A stretch of 56,036 bases of DNA. Origin: an uncultured Anaerolineaceae bacterium. Lineage in GTDB: Bacteria > Chloroflexota > Anaerolineae > Anaerolineales > Anaerolineaceae. Positions 1 through 8,338 of the stretch are shown here, piece after piece (within the stretch, counting starts at the first letter, position 1; each line of letters opens with the position of its first letter). A program made the translations under genes and the position numbers. The stretch is from NCBI GenBank assembly GCA_927443345.1, contig CAKMKJ010000032.1, positions 1 through 56,036 of the forward strand. The letters run 5' to 3'. The notes beneath the pieces are model-generated. The model searched no databases. It was not told where the DNA came from and worked only from the letters and a program-made list of their open reading frames with translations.

Positions 1-783
1 ATAAAAAGCCAAGCCGGAAGCTGCAACTGCTGTGGCAAAATGACGCATGGTTTGTGCAATTACAATGGTAATAAAACTGCGATTAAGAATTGTCGCCTTA
101 ATGGCCTGTCCCAATTTAACTTTTTCACCTTCAAGGGTAGAGGATCTTTCAAACATTCCCCTGGTTGAAACCAATAAAGCTGCTGCTGAAATAACGCCCA
201 AGATTATGCCCATTATTGGCCAACCAAGTATCGTGGCTATTGTTATGGGGAGAGCTGCGCCGATGATCAACCCCACGGTCATAAAAATGTTCATTTTCAC
301 CGCGACACTCGTTCGCGCGTGATACTCAGAAAACATTTCTGGCAGTAAGGAATAATAAGCAGTTTGTACAACTGTAGCTGTTGATTCAAAAAGAAAAAGT
401 CCAACTATAAACCATATTAATAAGGAGATTGGACTTTTTAGCCCATCAAAGGGTACCAGGAATAACAGGGCGAAAAATAACGCATAAGGAATGGTGCCAA
501 AAAGGATGTATGGAATTCGCCTTCCCCACCTGGTTTTTGTGCGATCTGATAAATACCCCATGACTGGATTATTGATAGCATTATAGATGGCATATCCTGT
601 CATTACCATTGCAGCCCAGACAGGTGATAATTTCTGGATATCAACATAGAAAAATAGAATTACAGCACCAACAGCTTGATAAGGGATGGAACAACCCAGA
701 TTTCCAAGACTGTATGCCCATTGCTGAAGACTTGAGGTCGAGATAACAGAATCTTTTACCAGAGGATTTGCTAGTTTAATCAT
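1..783 (-). CDS. MFS sugar symporter, GPH family (C-terminus outside window)
   Basis: Cytoplasmic-membrane cation:sugar symporter of the glycoside-pentoside-hexuronide (GPH) family. The reading frame opens at an ATG complementary to 781-783, preceded by a GAGGT ribosome site, and stays open for 261 codons to the window edge, so only the N-terminal half is present. The family signature between helices 2 and 3 is clear (GYLSDRTKTRWGRR), followed by several hydrophobic helices. It is the last visible gene of the minus-strand operon that begins with lacI at 7845 and follows the GT-like gene by 59 bases. Substrate is unknown; the operon context suggests an oligosaccharide or glycoside that is also handled by the upstream ABC importer. 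Confidence 0.85.
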   Translation of the reverse strand, partial: MIKLANPLVKDSVISTSSLQQWAYSLGNLGCSIPYQAVGAVILFFYVDIQKLSPVWAAMVMTGYAIYNAINNPVMGYLSDRTKTRWGRRIPYILFGTIPYALFFALLFLVPFDGLKSPISLLIWFIVGLFLFESTATVVQTAYYSLLPEMFSEYHARTSVAVKMNIFMTVGLIIGAALPITIATILGWPIMGIILGVISAAALLVSTRGMFERSSTLEGEKVKLGQAIKATILNRSFITIVIAQTMRHFATAVAASGLAFY

Positions 784-842
784 AGAACCTCACGCAAAAA
801 TAGCGTTGATTGAGAATCAGTTATTCTTACTACTACGACAAT

Positions 843-2363
843 CTACCTTTTCCATTTCTTGCCAGTAGCTAATTCTACGCATTTGTATGCGCCGTCATAG
901 ATGCCAATGCTTTTATTCTTAACAATACAATCACAAAACATCTCAAGCAGATCGTTATGATTCACCAACATATCAATAGCCTGCAAGGTTTGCGGAATAG
1001 AATTTGCTTCAACAGTTCCTTCACCCAATTCTGCACCTCGAATTGCCCCCCATTTTTCATGTCCACCGACGCGCGCATTAAATATTTTCGGCACCGGATA
1101 GAATGCTAATTCGCTGGGTTTCGTGATCATTACATCAATCACTCTCATCAGATAATTTGTTGAATATACTGCGTGAAAAGTGTTGTCATGCAGGAAGACA
1201 TGAATACCCTTAGCTGGATGGTCACGTAATTTGTCTGCAGTTTCCTGGGTGTCCTCCCATGTAAAATGGGTTTCAATGCTCGACGAATAATCCTTCAATT
1301 CATTCTGCAACCAGGTCCAGTTACTCTTATGGTCGCCCAGATTTACAAACAAAGCAACCTTGCCAGCCTTGATCAATGGAAGACAATACTCAATGATGGC
1401 TTTGAAAAGTTCCCTTTGAGCACCTGCTCCGCCCATGGTCAACAATAAACGTCTCGGTTCATTATTTTTCATACGCTTGATTCGAGCGTCGCAGTCAATT
1501 TCAATATTTTCAACCAGTTCATGGTCAATATGAGCACCGGTAAAGTAAACGGCATCTTCAGGGGCAGGTTTCAAAATCTTGGCCTTATCATCAAAACCGC
1601 GCATTGTCCTGAATCCGTAGTAGGCAGATGGTGACTGAATGCCGTGCTTTGCTCCTTCAGTGAGTTGGAACGCCATTGGCCAGTTATCAAACACCATATC
1701 TACAACGTTCGTCATTCCTCCTGCTACTGCTCCCATACAATTCCACATATGCGAAGTCAACATGGGCATTTCAGAGGGCAAAGTTTCGTATAGGTTGCGG
1801 AACAATTCAGACATTTTGTAATCTTTGATATTGGTTTTTAGAAATCTCCAGGGCCACGTTACTATCCAGTTATTAAGTAGCGTGTCCAGAATTGGAAGGG
1901 AGGGATCTCCTGTTGTCAAAATTTCCCAGATGTATTTGTTGAAGAGTTTACTCTGCTGAGAGACACGAGAAAAGTAACTGTAATTCACATTACACCAATT
2001 GATAACGTCAGTAGTTATTCCAGGAATAGCCAAAAGATCCAACCATAATGGAGTGAAACCCATCGCTTTTGCACAAGAAGCACCTGCCATTGCGATGCGA
2101 TAATGACCGTACCCCATACGGATTGTTGAAATTATCACACTGTCTTTGACAGAAATTGGTTCTCCAGTGCCATCTCTCAAAATATCCTTTATTCCCAGAA
2201 TTGGACCAAGGTAATTATTTGGGTGGACACTAAGAGTATATTTTTCGTTAGGATCATAGTGGAACTTGCGCACGAAAAAATTCTGCCATCGATCCGTCGC
2301 TTTGGATTTGCCAACAGATAAATCATTACCATAGAGGGAATATTTTCCATTTGCTTTTTTCAT
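843..2363 (-). CDS. Unrecognised protein, possible GT-B fold (MurG/MGDG-synthase-like)
   Basis: I do not recognise a named family. Over 506 residues it has no signal peptide or obvious membrane helix. Two segments recall GT-B glycosyltransferases of the MurG/monogalactosyl-diacylglycerol synthase type: an early glycine/histidine turn (STIRMGYGHYRIAMA, near residues 80-94) and, in the second half, a beta-turn (LLLTMGGAGAQRELF) plus a late KPSELAFYPVPKI stretch where such enzymes bind nucleotide-sugar. Many Trp, His and Asp residues lie between. ATG is preceded by GAGGAG. It is co-directional with two ABC permeases (45-base gap) and the symporter downstream, so a role in handling the imported sugar or a glycolipid is possible. 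Function is not assigned. Confidence 0.55.
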   Translation of the reverse strand: MKKANGKYSLYGNDLSVGKSKATDRWQNFFVRKFHYDPNEKYTLSVHPNNYLGPILGIKDILRDGTGEPISVKDSVIISTIRMGYGHYRIAMAGASCAKAMGFTPLWLDLLAIPGITTDVINWCNVNYSYFSRVSQQSKLFNKYIWEILTTGDPSLPILDTLLNNWIVTWPWRFLKTNIKDYKMSELFRNLYETLPSEMPMLTSHMWNCMGAVAGGMTNVVDMVFDNWPMAFQLTEGAKHGIQSPSAYYGFRTMRGFDDKAKILKPAPEDAVYFTGAHIDHELVENIEIDCDARIKRMKNNEPRRLLLTMGGAGAQRELFKAIIEYCLPLIKAGKVALFVNLGDHKSNWTWLQNELKDYSSSIETHFTWEDTQETADKLRDHPAKGIHVFLHDNTFHAVYSTNYLMRVIDVMITKPSELAFYPVPKIFNARVGGHEKWGAIRGAELGEGTVEANSIPQTLQAIDMLVNHNDLLEMFCDCIVKNKSIGIYDGAYKCVELATGKKWKR

Positions 2364-2407
2364 TTTTCGATCTCCTCAATGTTCTTAATAAATAAATTAT
2401 TGATCTC

Positions 2408-3616
2408 TTATCCTTTAACACCGCTGCTCATAGCGCTTTCAATAAAGAATCGCTGACCCAGGATATAAAGCAAGAATGGCGGCAAAATAGAAATTGCTGC
2501 ACCAGCCAAAATTAGATTCGCAGAATCAGAAGCCCTGCCTCGAAGCATATTCAAAGTTAAAGTTAATACATGATTCTCATAATTCCCCGTATTGATAATC
2601 ACCAACGGCCAGAAAAAGCTATTCCATGCATATAAGAACGTAAAAGTGGCCATGGTGGCAAGAGCAGGCGCTGCTGCTGGTAGAAAAATACTGTATAGAA
2701 TTTTAAATCGAGAAGCACCATCAATTAGAGCAGCCTCTTCAATTTCTTTTGGCACGGTAATAAAAAACTGCCGCATTAAAAACGTGCCGTAGGCTGAGAA
2801 TATCCAGGGGAATATTAGCGCCGCTAATTTATCTGTCCATCCAAACAACACCATTAATTGGTAGAGCGGGATTATTAGCATGACAAAAGGAATCATAATT
2901 GTTCCCAGATAAAAAACGAATAATTTGTCTTTTCCAGGAAAACGCAATCGCGCAAAAGCATACCCCCCCATTACTGATGTGACCAATTGTCCAATCACAA
3001 CAAACAATGTCACAAGGATGGTGTTTGTTAAGCTGCGTCCCATGTTTTCCATAGTCATTACACGCGTATAATTCTCGGGATGGGCAGTAACTTTGGTGAC
3101 TGGCTGGCTAGTTCTAACCACCTGAAACACTTCGCGCGAAAAATCTTCAGGATCAATAAATCGACCAAGCGCGGTTTTGCCAACCTGAACAAGTTGCACG
3201 ATATTCCCATTTATTAATACGTCCATAATGGGCTGAACAGTTCCATCTGGCATAACAAACTGCTCACCAGACTCAGAGGGCTTGGCCTGGTCTAATGGGA
3301 CGGAATAAGTGATGGATTGGTTATCTGTTTCAGCATAAATTCCTGCCGGGATACCGGATTCTACCAAAGCGAATTCGCTCTGAACCCCGTCTTTTTCAAT
3401 AAGGTAAAGTGGAACAGGTTTCTCAAATCCTTCCAATGAAATTTCCACTCCCTCCCGTGGCAATAATCGTGGAGGGTAATTAAAAGTATCATCTGGCGTT
3501 TTTAAAGAAGTAGTCACCATGAAGATAAATGGAAATAACATTATCAACGCAAAAAATGTCAGGATTAAGTAGGCCCCCAAATTAGTTAGAAAACGTGACA
3601 ATTTGAATGATTTCAT
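2408..3616 (-). CDS. Sugar ABC permease, MalG type, with large extracytoplasmic insert
   Basis: Inner-membrane subunit of a CUT1 carbohydrate ABC importer. The C-terminal half holds the usual permease core with the EAA loop (EEAALIDGASRFKILYSIFLP) that contacts the ATPase. Length is 402 residues, against about 270-300 for usual MalG homologues. The excess is a hydrophilic segment of roughly 120-130 residues between helix 1 (about 14-36) and the permease core (about 190), predicted outside the membrane. Start ATG has GGAGG at good distance. It follows the MalF-type gene by 9 bases. No ATP-binding subunit lies in this operon, so a shared MsmK/UgpC-type ATPase elsewhere is needed. Confidence 0.85.
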   Translation of the reverse strand: MKSFKLSRFLTNLGAYLILTFFALIMLFPFIFMVTTSLKTPDDTFNYPPRLLPREGVEISLEGFEKPVPLYLIEKDGVQSEFALVESGIPAGIYAETDNQSITYSVPLDQAKPSESGEQFVMPDGTVQPIMDVLINGNIVQLVQVGKTALGRFIDPEDFSREVFQVVRTSQPVTKVTAHPENYTRVMTMENMGRSLTNTILVTLFVVIGQLVTSVMGGYAFARLRFPGKDKLFVFYLGTIMIPFVMLIIPLYQLMVLFGWTDKLAALIFPWIFSAYGTFLMRQFFITVPKEIEEAALIDGASRFKILYSIFLPAAAPALATMATFTFLYAWNSFFWPLVIINTGNYENHVLTLTLNMLRGRASDSANLILAGAAISILPPFLLYILGQRFFIESAMSSGVKG

Positions 3617-3625
3617 ATCGTCCTC

Positions 3626-5305
3626 CTAAACATCGTATGCGCCTGTCTTACGTTGACTTCGGAACTGCAACAAGGTAACTGAAAATATTACAATGAACAA
3701 TACCCATGCGATGGCTGCCGCATACCCTTGTTGGAAACGTTGAAACCCGTTTTGGTAAAGGTAGAGAACAATTGTGAGCGTAGATGTCCCCGGGCTGCCC
3801 GGCGGGTTAGTCATGATAAATACTTGTTCAAAGACTTGAAACGCCTGGATGGTGGTTGTCGTAATAACAAAAAATGTAGTGGGAGCTAAAAGCGGTAAAG
3901 TAATCTTCCAGAACTTTGCCCATCTACCTGCCCCATCAACTGTTGCAGCTTCGTAAAGCTCTTTCGGAACATTTTGCAAACCAGCCAGGAACAGAACGGT
4001 ATTAAAGCCCATGGTTTGCCATGCTGAAACAATAATTATCGCCAATAAAGCGGTGCGGCTATCAGAGAGCCATCGAATTTGAGCTTGAGGATAGCCTGTT
4101 GAAAAAATATTATTAATGAAATCAAGCCCAATGGTTATAAAGTAATTGATATATCCAACCGTCGCATTATAGAGCCATTGCCATATTAGTGAGATTCCGA
4201 CTACAGCGGCAATGCTCGGCAAGAAATAAATTGCACGGAATATTTTCATCCCCGGGATTTTGCTATTTAGTATATTAGCGAGAAACAATGCCGGAATTGC
4301 ACTCAAAGGTACGGTAACGATTCCAAAAACGATTGTATTTCTTAATGCAATCCAGAAGCGCGCGTCAGCAGCACCAAGTACGTAAGATTTGCCGAACATG
4401 TTAAATCGCAAAAGTTCACTAAATATTGAACCGTCCATCACGTTGAAAAAATCTTGTGAAGAATTGGCAAGTTGTTTAAGATTTAATTGAAATAACTTAA
4501 AATAGTTAGTCAGACCAATAAAATTGGAATTTCCAAACGCGTCCCAATCTGTAAGGCTGATGTAGAAAGAAAAAACCAGCGGAAAAGCAAAGAAAATTAG
4601 AAACCCGATTAAATTTGGAGATAAAAACAAGTACCCTTCAAGGGCTTCTGTTTGTGCATTAGTACGGTTCAAATAGAGAGCAGTAGCCTCTCTCCACATA
4701 GCCCAGATCGCTAGTCCAAATAATATTGAGATAAACACAATTACAAAATTAGTGGGAATAATCATCTGTTTGGCAAGGAATATCAAAGCCGGGATCAAAC
4801 CAGCTTTAATTAGAAATATTGCAAAAAAGATCAAAGCAATATACTTTCCAATTTTATGGAACATCTCCTCAATATGAATTCGGTAATGGAAACGATCGCC
4901 GGCCGTATAAACGAGGTATCCGATCAACACACCTGACAACCAACCGATTGAAGAGCCAAATGTATTAGCCAGGGCATCGACTCCTAGGAAAACACCAAGG
5001 TTTTGAAAAAGGAATAATATAGAGATGATTAAACCTAAATAATTAACAACGAGAGAAGCAGTTCTTCCCTGGCGTCGGTTTTTTATAAGTTGGATTCCTG
5101 AATAGAAACTTCCAATACTTAACAATCCAAGAAGGATTGCAGCAATATAAGATAACCAAACAGGAATTTTGCCGAATCCGTGCTCATAAAGAATAATAAA
5201 AAGTAAGAAAATACCTGAAAATGACAATAAAAAATGCCAATATGTAGCAACTTTGATTATCATCTGGGTTTGCTTGATGCTTTTTTGGTCATTTTCTAAT
5301 TGCAT
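3626..5305 (-). CDS. Sugar ABC permease, MalF type, with N-terminal multi-helix extension
   Basis: Partner permease of the CUT1 importer. The canonical core begins near residue 220 with the LSPNLIGFLIFFAFPLVFSF helix and includes the EAA loop (ELYEAATVDGAGRWAKF). The first ~215 residues hold about six additional hydrophobic helices absent from ordinary MalF-type permeases of about 300 residues, although E. coli MalF itself also has extra N-terminal helices. I chose the ATG at 5305 and not the one 15 bases upstream, because GGAGGT lies 4 bases before it and the upstream ATG has no such site. The gene follows the binding-protein gene across a strong stem-loop. Confidence 0.85.
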   Translation of the reverse strand: MQLENDQKSIKQTQMIIKVATYWHFLLSFSGIFLLFIILYEHGFGKIPVWLSYIAAILLGLLSIGSFYSGIQLIKNRRQGRTASLVVNYLGLIISILFLFQNLGVFLGVDALANTFGSSIGWLSGVLIGYLVYTAGDRFHYRIHIEEMFHKIGKYIALIFFAIFLIKAGLIPALIFLAKQMIIPTNFVIVFISILFGLAIWAMWREATALYLNRTNAQTEALEGYLFLSPNLIGFLIFFAFPLVFSFYISLTDWDAFGNSNFIGLTNYFKLFQLNLKQLANSSQDFFNVMDGSIFSELLRFNMFGKSYVLGAADARFWIALRNTIVFGIVTVPLSAIPALFLANILNSKIPGMKIFRAIYFLPSIAAVVGISLIWQWLYNATVGYINYFITIGLDFINNIFSTGYPQAQIRWLSDSRTALLAIIIVSAWQTMGFNTVLFLAGLQNVPKELYEAATVDGAGRWAKFWKITLPLLAPTTFFVITTTTIQAFQVFEQVFIMTNPPGSPGTSTLTIVLYLYQNGFQRFQQGYAAAIAWVLFIVIFSVTLLQFRSQRKTGAYDV

Positions 5306-5350
5306 GGCTACCTCCGTCATATTTGTACGCCAGCCAATTCATAACAATAA

Positions 5351-5383
5351 AATTTCCTCCCTACAAAGAGTAGGGAGGAAATT
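5351..5383 (-). terminator. Stem-loop between binding-protein and permease genes
   Basis: Perfect 14-bp inverted repeat (5351-5364 and 5370-5383) with a 5-base loop, just after the stop of the solute-binding protein and upstream of the permease. On the minus strand it is followed by a weak U-rich run (TTTATTGTTAT). It fits a leaky terminator or 3'-stabilising hairpin that lets the binding protein be made in excess over the permeases, as known for maltose-type operons. Confidence 0.75.
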
Positions 5384-5394
5384 CTTACTAGAAA

Positions 5395-6762
5395 CTATTG
5401 TTCAAAAGCTTTATTGGCTTCAACACAAATGGTTTTTTGGTAATCTTCAATGGTCAATTCACCATTGAGAACTTTTGAAACCATGGGTCCCATGATTGAA
5501 TCGTAATTTGGCCAGCTTCCAGCCCATAATGGACCTTCAGCGGTTGGCTTATTGGCATCAGCAATACCATTTAGGAATGCTTGATTATTTGCCGGAGGAG
5601 TAAAGGTTAAGAAGGCATCAAAAGCTTCCTGGCTCATGCGGCTGGGAATATTAGCTCCAAGAGCAGCAATTTTGCCTTGTGTTTCAGCGGTAGTAAGCAT
5701 TTGAACCAGTTTCCAGGCTTCTTCAGGATGTTCTGTTTTTGCATTGACAACATATGCACCCCAGAATAACCAGTTACCTTGACCACTTGCACCGGTTGGC
5801 AATTCTACGACATCCCAGTTAAAATTAGCATTAGCGCGAACGCCGGGTGTTGCCCAACGGCCATTTTGGAACATGGCGACTTTGCCGGCCATGAAGGGAG
5901 GTTCGCTGTCTTCACCATAAGGGACAGCTACTTTATCTTCAACGTAGAGTTGACGCTCAAAGGTTAAGCCTGCAATTGCTTCCGGAGTATCCAGCCCGCA
6001 TGCTGTCCGGTCTGCATTGTAGAAGTTACCGCCGGCGGAGTTGATCCATACGCCGTAAGGACCCCACCATGCGTTCGCGCCATATCCGTATACATCAGAT
6101 CCCAATGCTTGAACCTTCTTGGCAACATCCAAGAAAGCTTCCCAGGTCCATTTACCCTCTTTAGCTAATTCACGAGGATCATCTGCACCGGCTTCGGCAA
6201 TCAGATCAAGATTGAGATACAATGCAAAGGTTGAAACATCACGGGGAAGACCCCAAAGTGCTTCACCAGTCATATTAGTTTCTGGATTAAAAGTCAAGTG
6301 ATACATCGGGCCGGGATAGAAATCGCCAGCGCTAAAACCATCAGTCGCATCTGCCATGGATTTCATGTCCAAGATTAATCCACGGGTCGCAAAATCAGCA
6401 ACATCAGTTCCTGGGATCCAGAATACATCTGGAGCTGTGCCTGCACCGATCTCGGTCTTTAATACATCTTGATAACTTGAAGTTTCAGAACCACCTGGTT
6501 CATAAACAAGCGTAACACCATCCATGGCGGCATCAAGATCAGCGCTTACAGATGAATAAACATCGATTTCCGCTTGATTGTCAGGTCGAGTTCTCCAGCG
6601 CAAAGTGACATCCATGGGTTCAGGTTCCATAGTGGCAGGAGCCTCTGTAGGGGCTGCTGTCTCAACCGGTGCTGCAGTTTCAACGACAACGGGGGCACAT
6701 GCAGACATGACCATTGCAAATACAATGATCACACTTAAAACCAAAAACATTTTTCTAGACAT
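5395..6762 (-). CDS. Extracellular sugar-binding lipoprotein (CUT1 ABC importer)
   Basis: 455-residue family 1 solute-binding protein that captures a carbohydrate outside the membrane for the two downstream permeases. It has a lipoprotein signal peptide with lipobox MSAC (Cys22), followed by an Ala/Pro/Glu/Thr linker and a mature domain with the typical features of this family (GTAPDVFWIPGTD; PFMAGKVAMFQNGRWA; YVVNAKTEHPEEAWKLVQML). ATG follows TGAGGAGAG. It is the first structural gene after lacI (66-base gap). The substrate cannot be read from sequence. Confidence 0.92.
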   Translation of the reverse strand: MSRKMFLVLSVIIVFAMVMSACAPVVVETAAPVETAAPTEAPATMEPEPMDVTLRWRTRPDNQAEIDVYSSVSADLDAAMDGVTLVYEPGGSETSSYQDVLKTEIGAGTAPDVFWIPGTDVADFATRGLILDMKSMADATDGFSAGDFYPGPMYHLTFNPETNMTGEALWGLPRDVSTFALYLNLDLIAEAGADDPRELAKEGKWTWEAFLDVAKKVQALGSDVYGYGANAWWGPYGVWINSAGGNFYNADRTACGLDTPEAIAGLTFERQLYVEDKVAVPYGEDSEPPFMAGKVAMFQNGRWATPGVRANANFNWDVVELPTGASGQGNWLFWGAYVVNAKTEHPEEAWKLVQMLTTAETQGKIAALGANIPSRMSQEAFDAFLTFTPPANNQAFLNGIADANKPTAEGPLWAGSWPNYDSIMGPMVSKVLNGELTIEDYQKTICVEANKAFEQ

Positions 6763-6828
6763 TTTCTCTCCTCATAGATATTTTGGCACGACAGATTTCT
6801 ATTACGCTTGGTCGATAATATTAATTAT

Positions 6829-7845
6829 TCACCTCCTTTTCTTTACTTCAGATGTGGAATTGCGAATAACCAATTCAGGTGTATAGAGAAGCTGCTGAAT
6901 TTCTTCGCCAGGATTTTCTTTTTTATTTATTAGTAACCGCACCGCATTATGTCCAAGAATTGGAACATCTTGCCTGATTGTTGTAATTGATGGATTGAAA
7001 TAAGAAGACAAAGGCATATCATCAAATCCAACTATTGAAACATCTTCGGGGATACGCCAATCGATCTTCTGCATAAAATGTATTGCCCCTGTGGCCATTC
7101 TGTCATTTTGAGCAAATATTGCTGAAAAATTCATCCCTTGTTTTATCAGATTCTCAACACCTACTTGACCAGATGTGGCTGACCAATCACCAGAATAGAT
7201 AAGCTCCTTTTCAAAAGGCAAACCTGCTTCATCCAAGGCTTTTTTATAACCATTGATTCGATCCTGAACACAATCTTCTTCAAGAGGACCAGAGATTAAT
7301 GCTATCTGTTTATGTCCTAACGATAAAAGATGTTTGGTGGCAAGATATCCACCTTGTTTATCATCAAGTGCAACCGAAGCCAAGCCTTTTGTTCGGGGTC
7401 TTGCTCCCAGTAATACAACCGGTACATCTTTTGGTAAATATAGGTAACGCTTATCGGCATAAGGGTTGATCACAAGCAATCCTTCAGTGCGACGGCTTTG
7501 AACCAATTGCTCAACCAGGTTTTGAAAACTTGAAGCGTCAGGAGCAGTAGCGCTAATTAAAAAATAACCATGTTCGCGAGCATAGGTCTCTGCCCCCTCG
7601 ATCATGCTTGCGAAAGTATAGTCTGTTAGATTAGGAGAAATACACGCAAATGTACGCGTGCCACCATAAGACATTGACCGTGCAATAGCACTTGGATGGT
7701 AACCAAGCACTTCAATTGCATCGTCGACTTTTTTTCGGGTTTCCGGGTTTATCCGATCATACTGATTAATAACCCGTGAAACGGTCTGATGTGAAACGCC
7801 AGCCAGTTGAGCGACATCCCGAATTGTTGGTCGTTTTGAAGTCAT
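6829..7845 (-). CDS. LacI-family transcriptional repressor
   Basis: 338 residues: N-terminal LacI helix-turn-helix (TIRDVAQLAGVSHQTVSRVI, residues about 6-25) and hinge, then a periplasmic-binding-protein-like sugar sensor domain with the usual endings (GFDDMPLSSYFNPSITTIRQD). It most likely represses its own operon: two adjacent ACCGGT palindromes overlap its start point of transcription. The genes after it (binding protein, two permeases, GT-like protein, symporter) run in the same direction and are probably co-controlled. The effector is presumably the imported sugar or a breakdown product. Confidence 0.92.
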   Translation of the reverse strand: MTSKRPTIRDVAQLAGVSHQTVSRVINQYDRINPETRKKVDDAIEVLGYHPSAIARSMSYGGTRTFACISPNLTDYTFASMIEGAETYAREHGYFLISATAPDASSFQNLVEQLVQSRRTEGLLVINPYADKRYLYLPKDVPVVLLGARPRTKGLASVALDDKQGGYLATKHLLSLGHKQIALISGPLEEDCVQDRINGYKKALDEAGLPFEKELIYSGDWSATSGQVGVENLIKQGMNFSAIFAQNDRMATGAIHFMQKIDWRIPEDVSIVGFDDMPLSSYFNPSITTIRQDVPILGHNAVRLLINKKENPGEEIQQLLYTPELVIRNSTSEVKKRR

Positions 7846-7868
7846 ATCATTCTTCTTTTATCGCTGTA

Positions 7869-7896
7869 ATGTGACCGGTCATGTGACCGGTAACAT
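7869..7896. promoter_or_regulatory. Tandem LacI-type operator
   Basis: The 11-base word ATGTGACCGGT occurs twice with a 12-base period (7869-7879, 7881-7891). Each copy is centred on a CpG palindrome: TGACCGGTCA at 7872-7881 and ATGTGACC/GGTAACAT at 7881-7896 (7 of 8 pairs). Central CG palindromes are typical of LacI-family sites. They lie over the predicted start of lacI transcription, so autorepression is likely. Confidence 0.75.
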
Positions 7897-7897
7897 T

Positions 7898-7926
7898 ACT
7901 ATACAAATTTTCCTCAGGTTTGTCAA
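7898..7926 (-). promoter_or_regulatory. Sigma-70-type promoter of the lacI/sugar operon
   Basis: On the minus strand: TTGACA (7926-7921), 17-base spacer, TATAGT (7903-7898). This is near-consensus. The start of transcription would fall at about 7891, inside the tandem ACCGGT operator. Confidence 0.75.
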
Positions 7927-8238
7927 TAGTCTATTTTCCACTTATGACAATTGTCTTAATGATTAGGGTTTTTTTTCCACCAGAGATTGAATATAGTTTC
8001 TATCACTGGATGAACAAAACCACCTGGATATGGTCGATGGAACTGCTACAACCATTTAATATGCGAAATCTGGATATTTGCATATTGGAAAAAAGACCCA
8101 AGGCAATTATCAGGCTACAGAGATTGCATAAGCAAGTACAATTATGTCTATAGAGCAAGCTTACAACATGCTGTGCAAATTACAGTCAGTTATGTGAACC
8201 TGGCCTTTTGGTCTGTAATAAAGTTGATCGTATTGTTA
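7927..8238. other. Intergenic stretch, no gene supported
   Basis: AT-rich region between the divergent lacI and aldolase promoters. Short open frames exist but none has a ribosome site or recognisable protein. I see no repeat, hairpin terminator or RNA gene. Confidence 0.5.
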
Positions 8239-8267
8239 TTGAATTTTTCACAAAAAAAGGGTAAAAT
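8239..8267 (+). promoter_or_regulatory. Promoter of the aldolase-regulator unit
   Basis: TTGAAT (8239-8244), 17-base spacer, TAAAAT (8262-8267). The start point would be near 8274, immediately before the inverted-repeat operator at 8275, so a bound regulator would block it. Confidence 0.55.
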
Positions 8268-8274
8268 AAGTTAT

Positions 8275-8298
8275 CAATTGTTCATAAATGTACGATTG
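8275..8298. promoter_or_regulatory. Inverted-repeat operator, probable SorC-type site
   Basis: CAATTGTTC, 6-base spacer, GTACGATTG: a 9-base inverted repeat with two mismatches. Geometry and left half are identical to the perfect repeat at 16883-16906 in front of the shell operon. Placed just downstream of the predicted start point. It links this gene pair to the BMC regulon. Confidence 0.6.
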
Positions 8299-8338
8299 TT
8301 TACAAGAATAAATTTCCCCAAAAGATTGGATTTTCAAA

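Noticed and set aside
47-322. 91-residue plus-strand open frame
   Set aside because: It lies antisense inside the GPH symporter gene, whose family motifs are clear on the minus strand.
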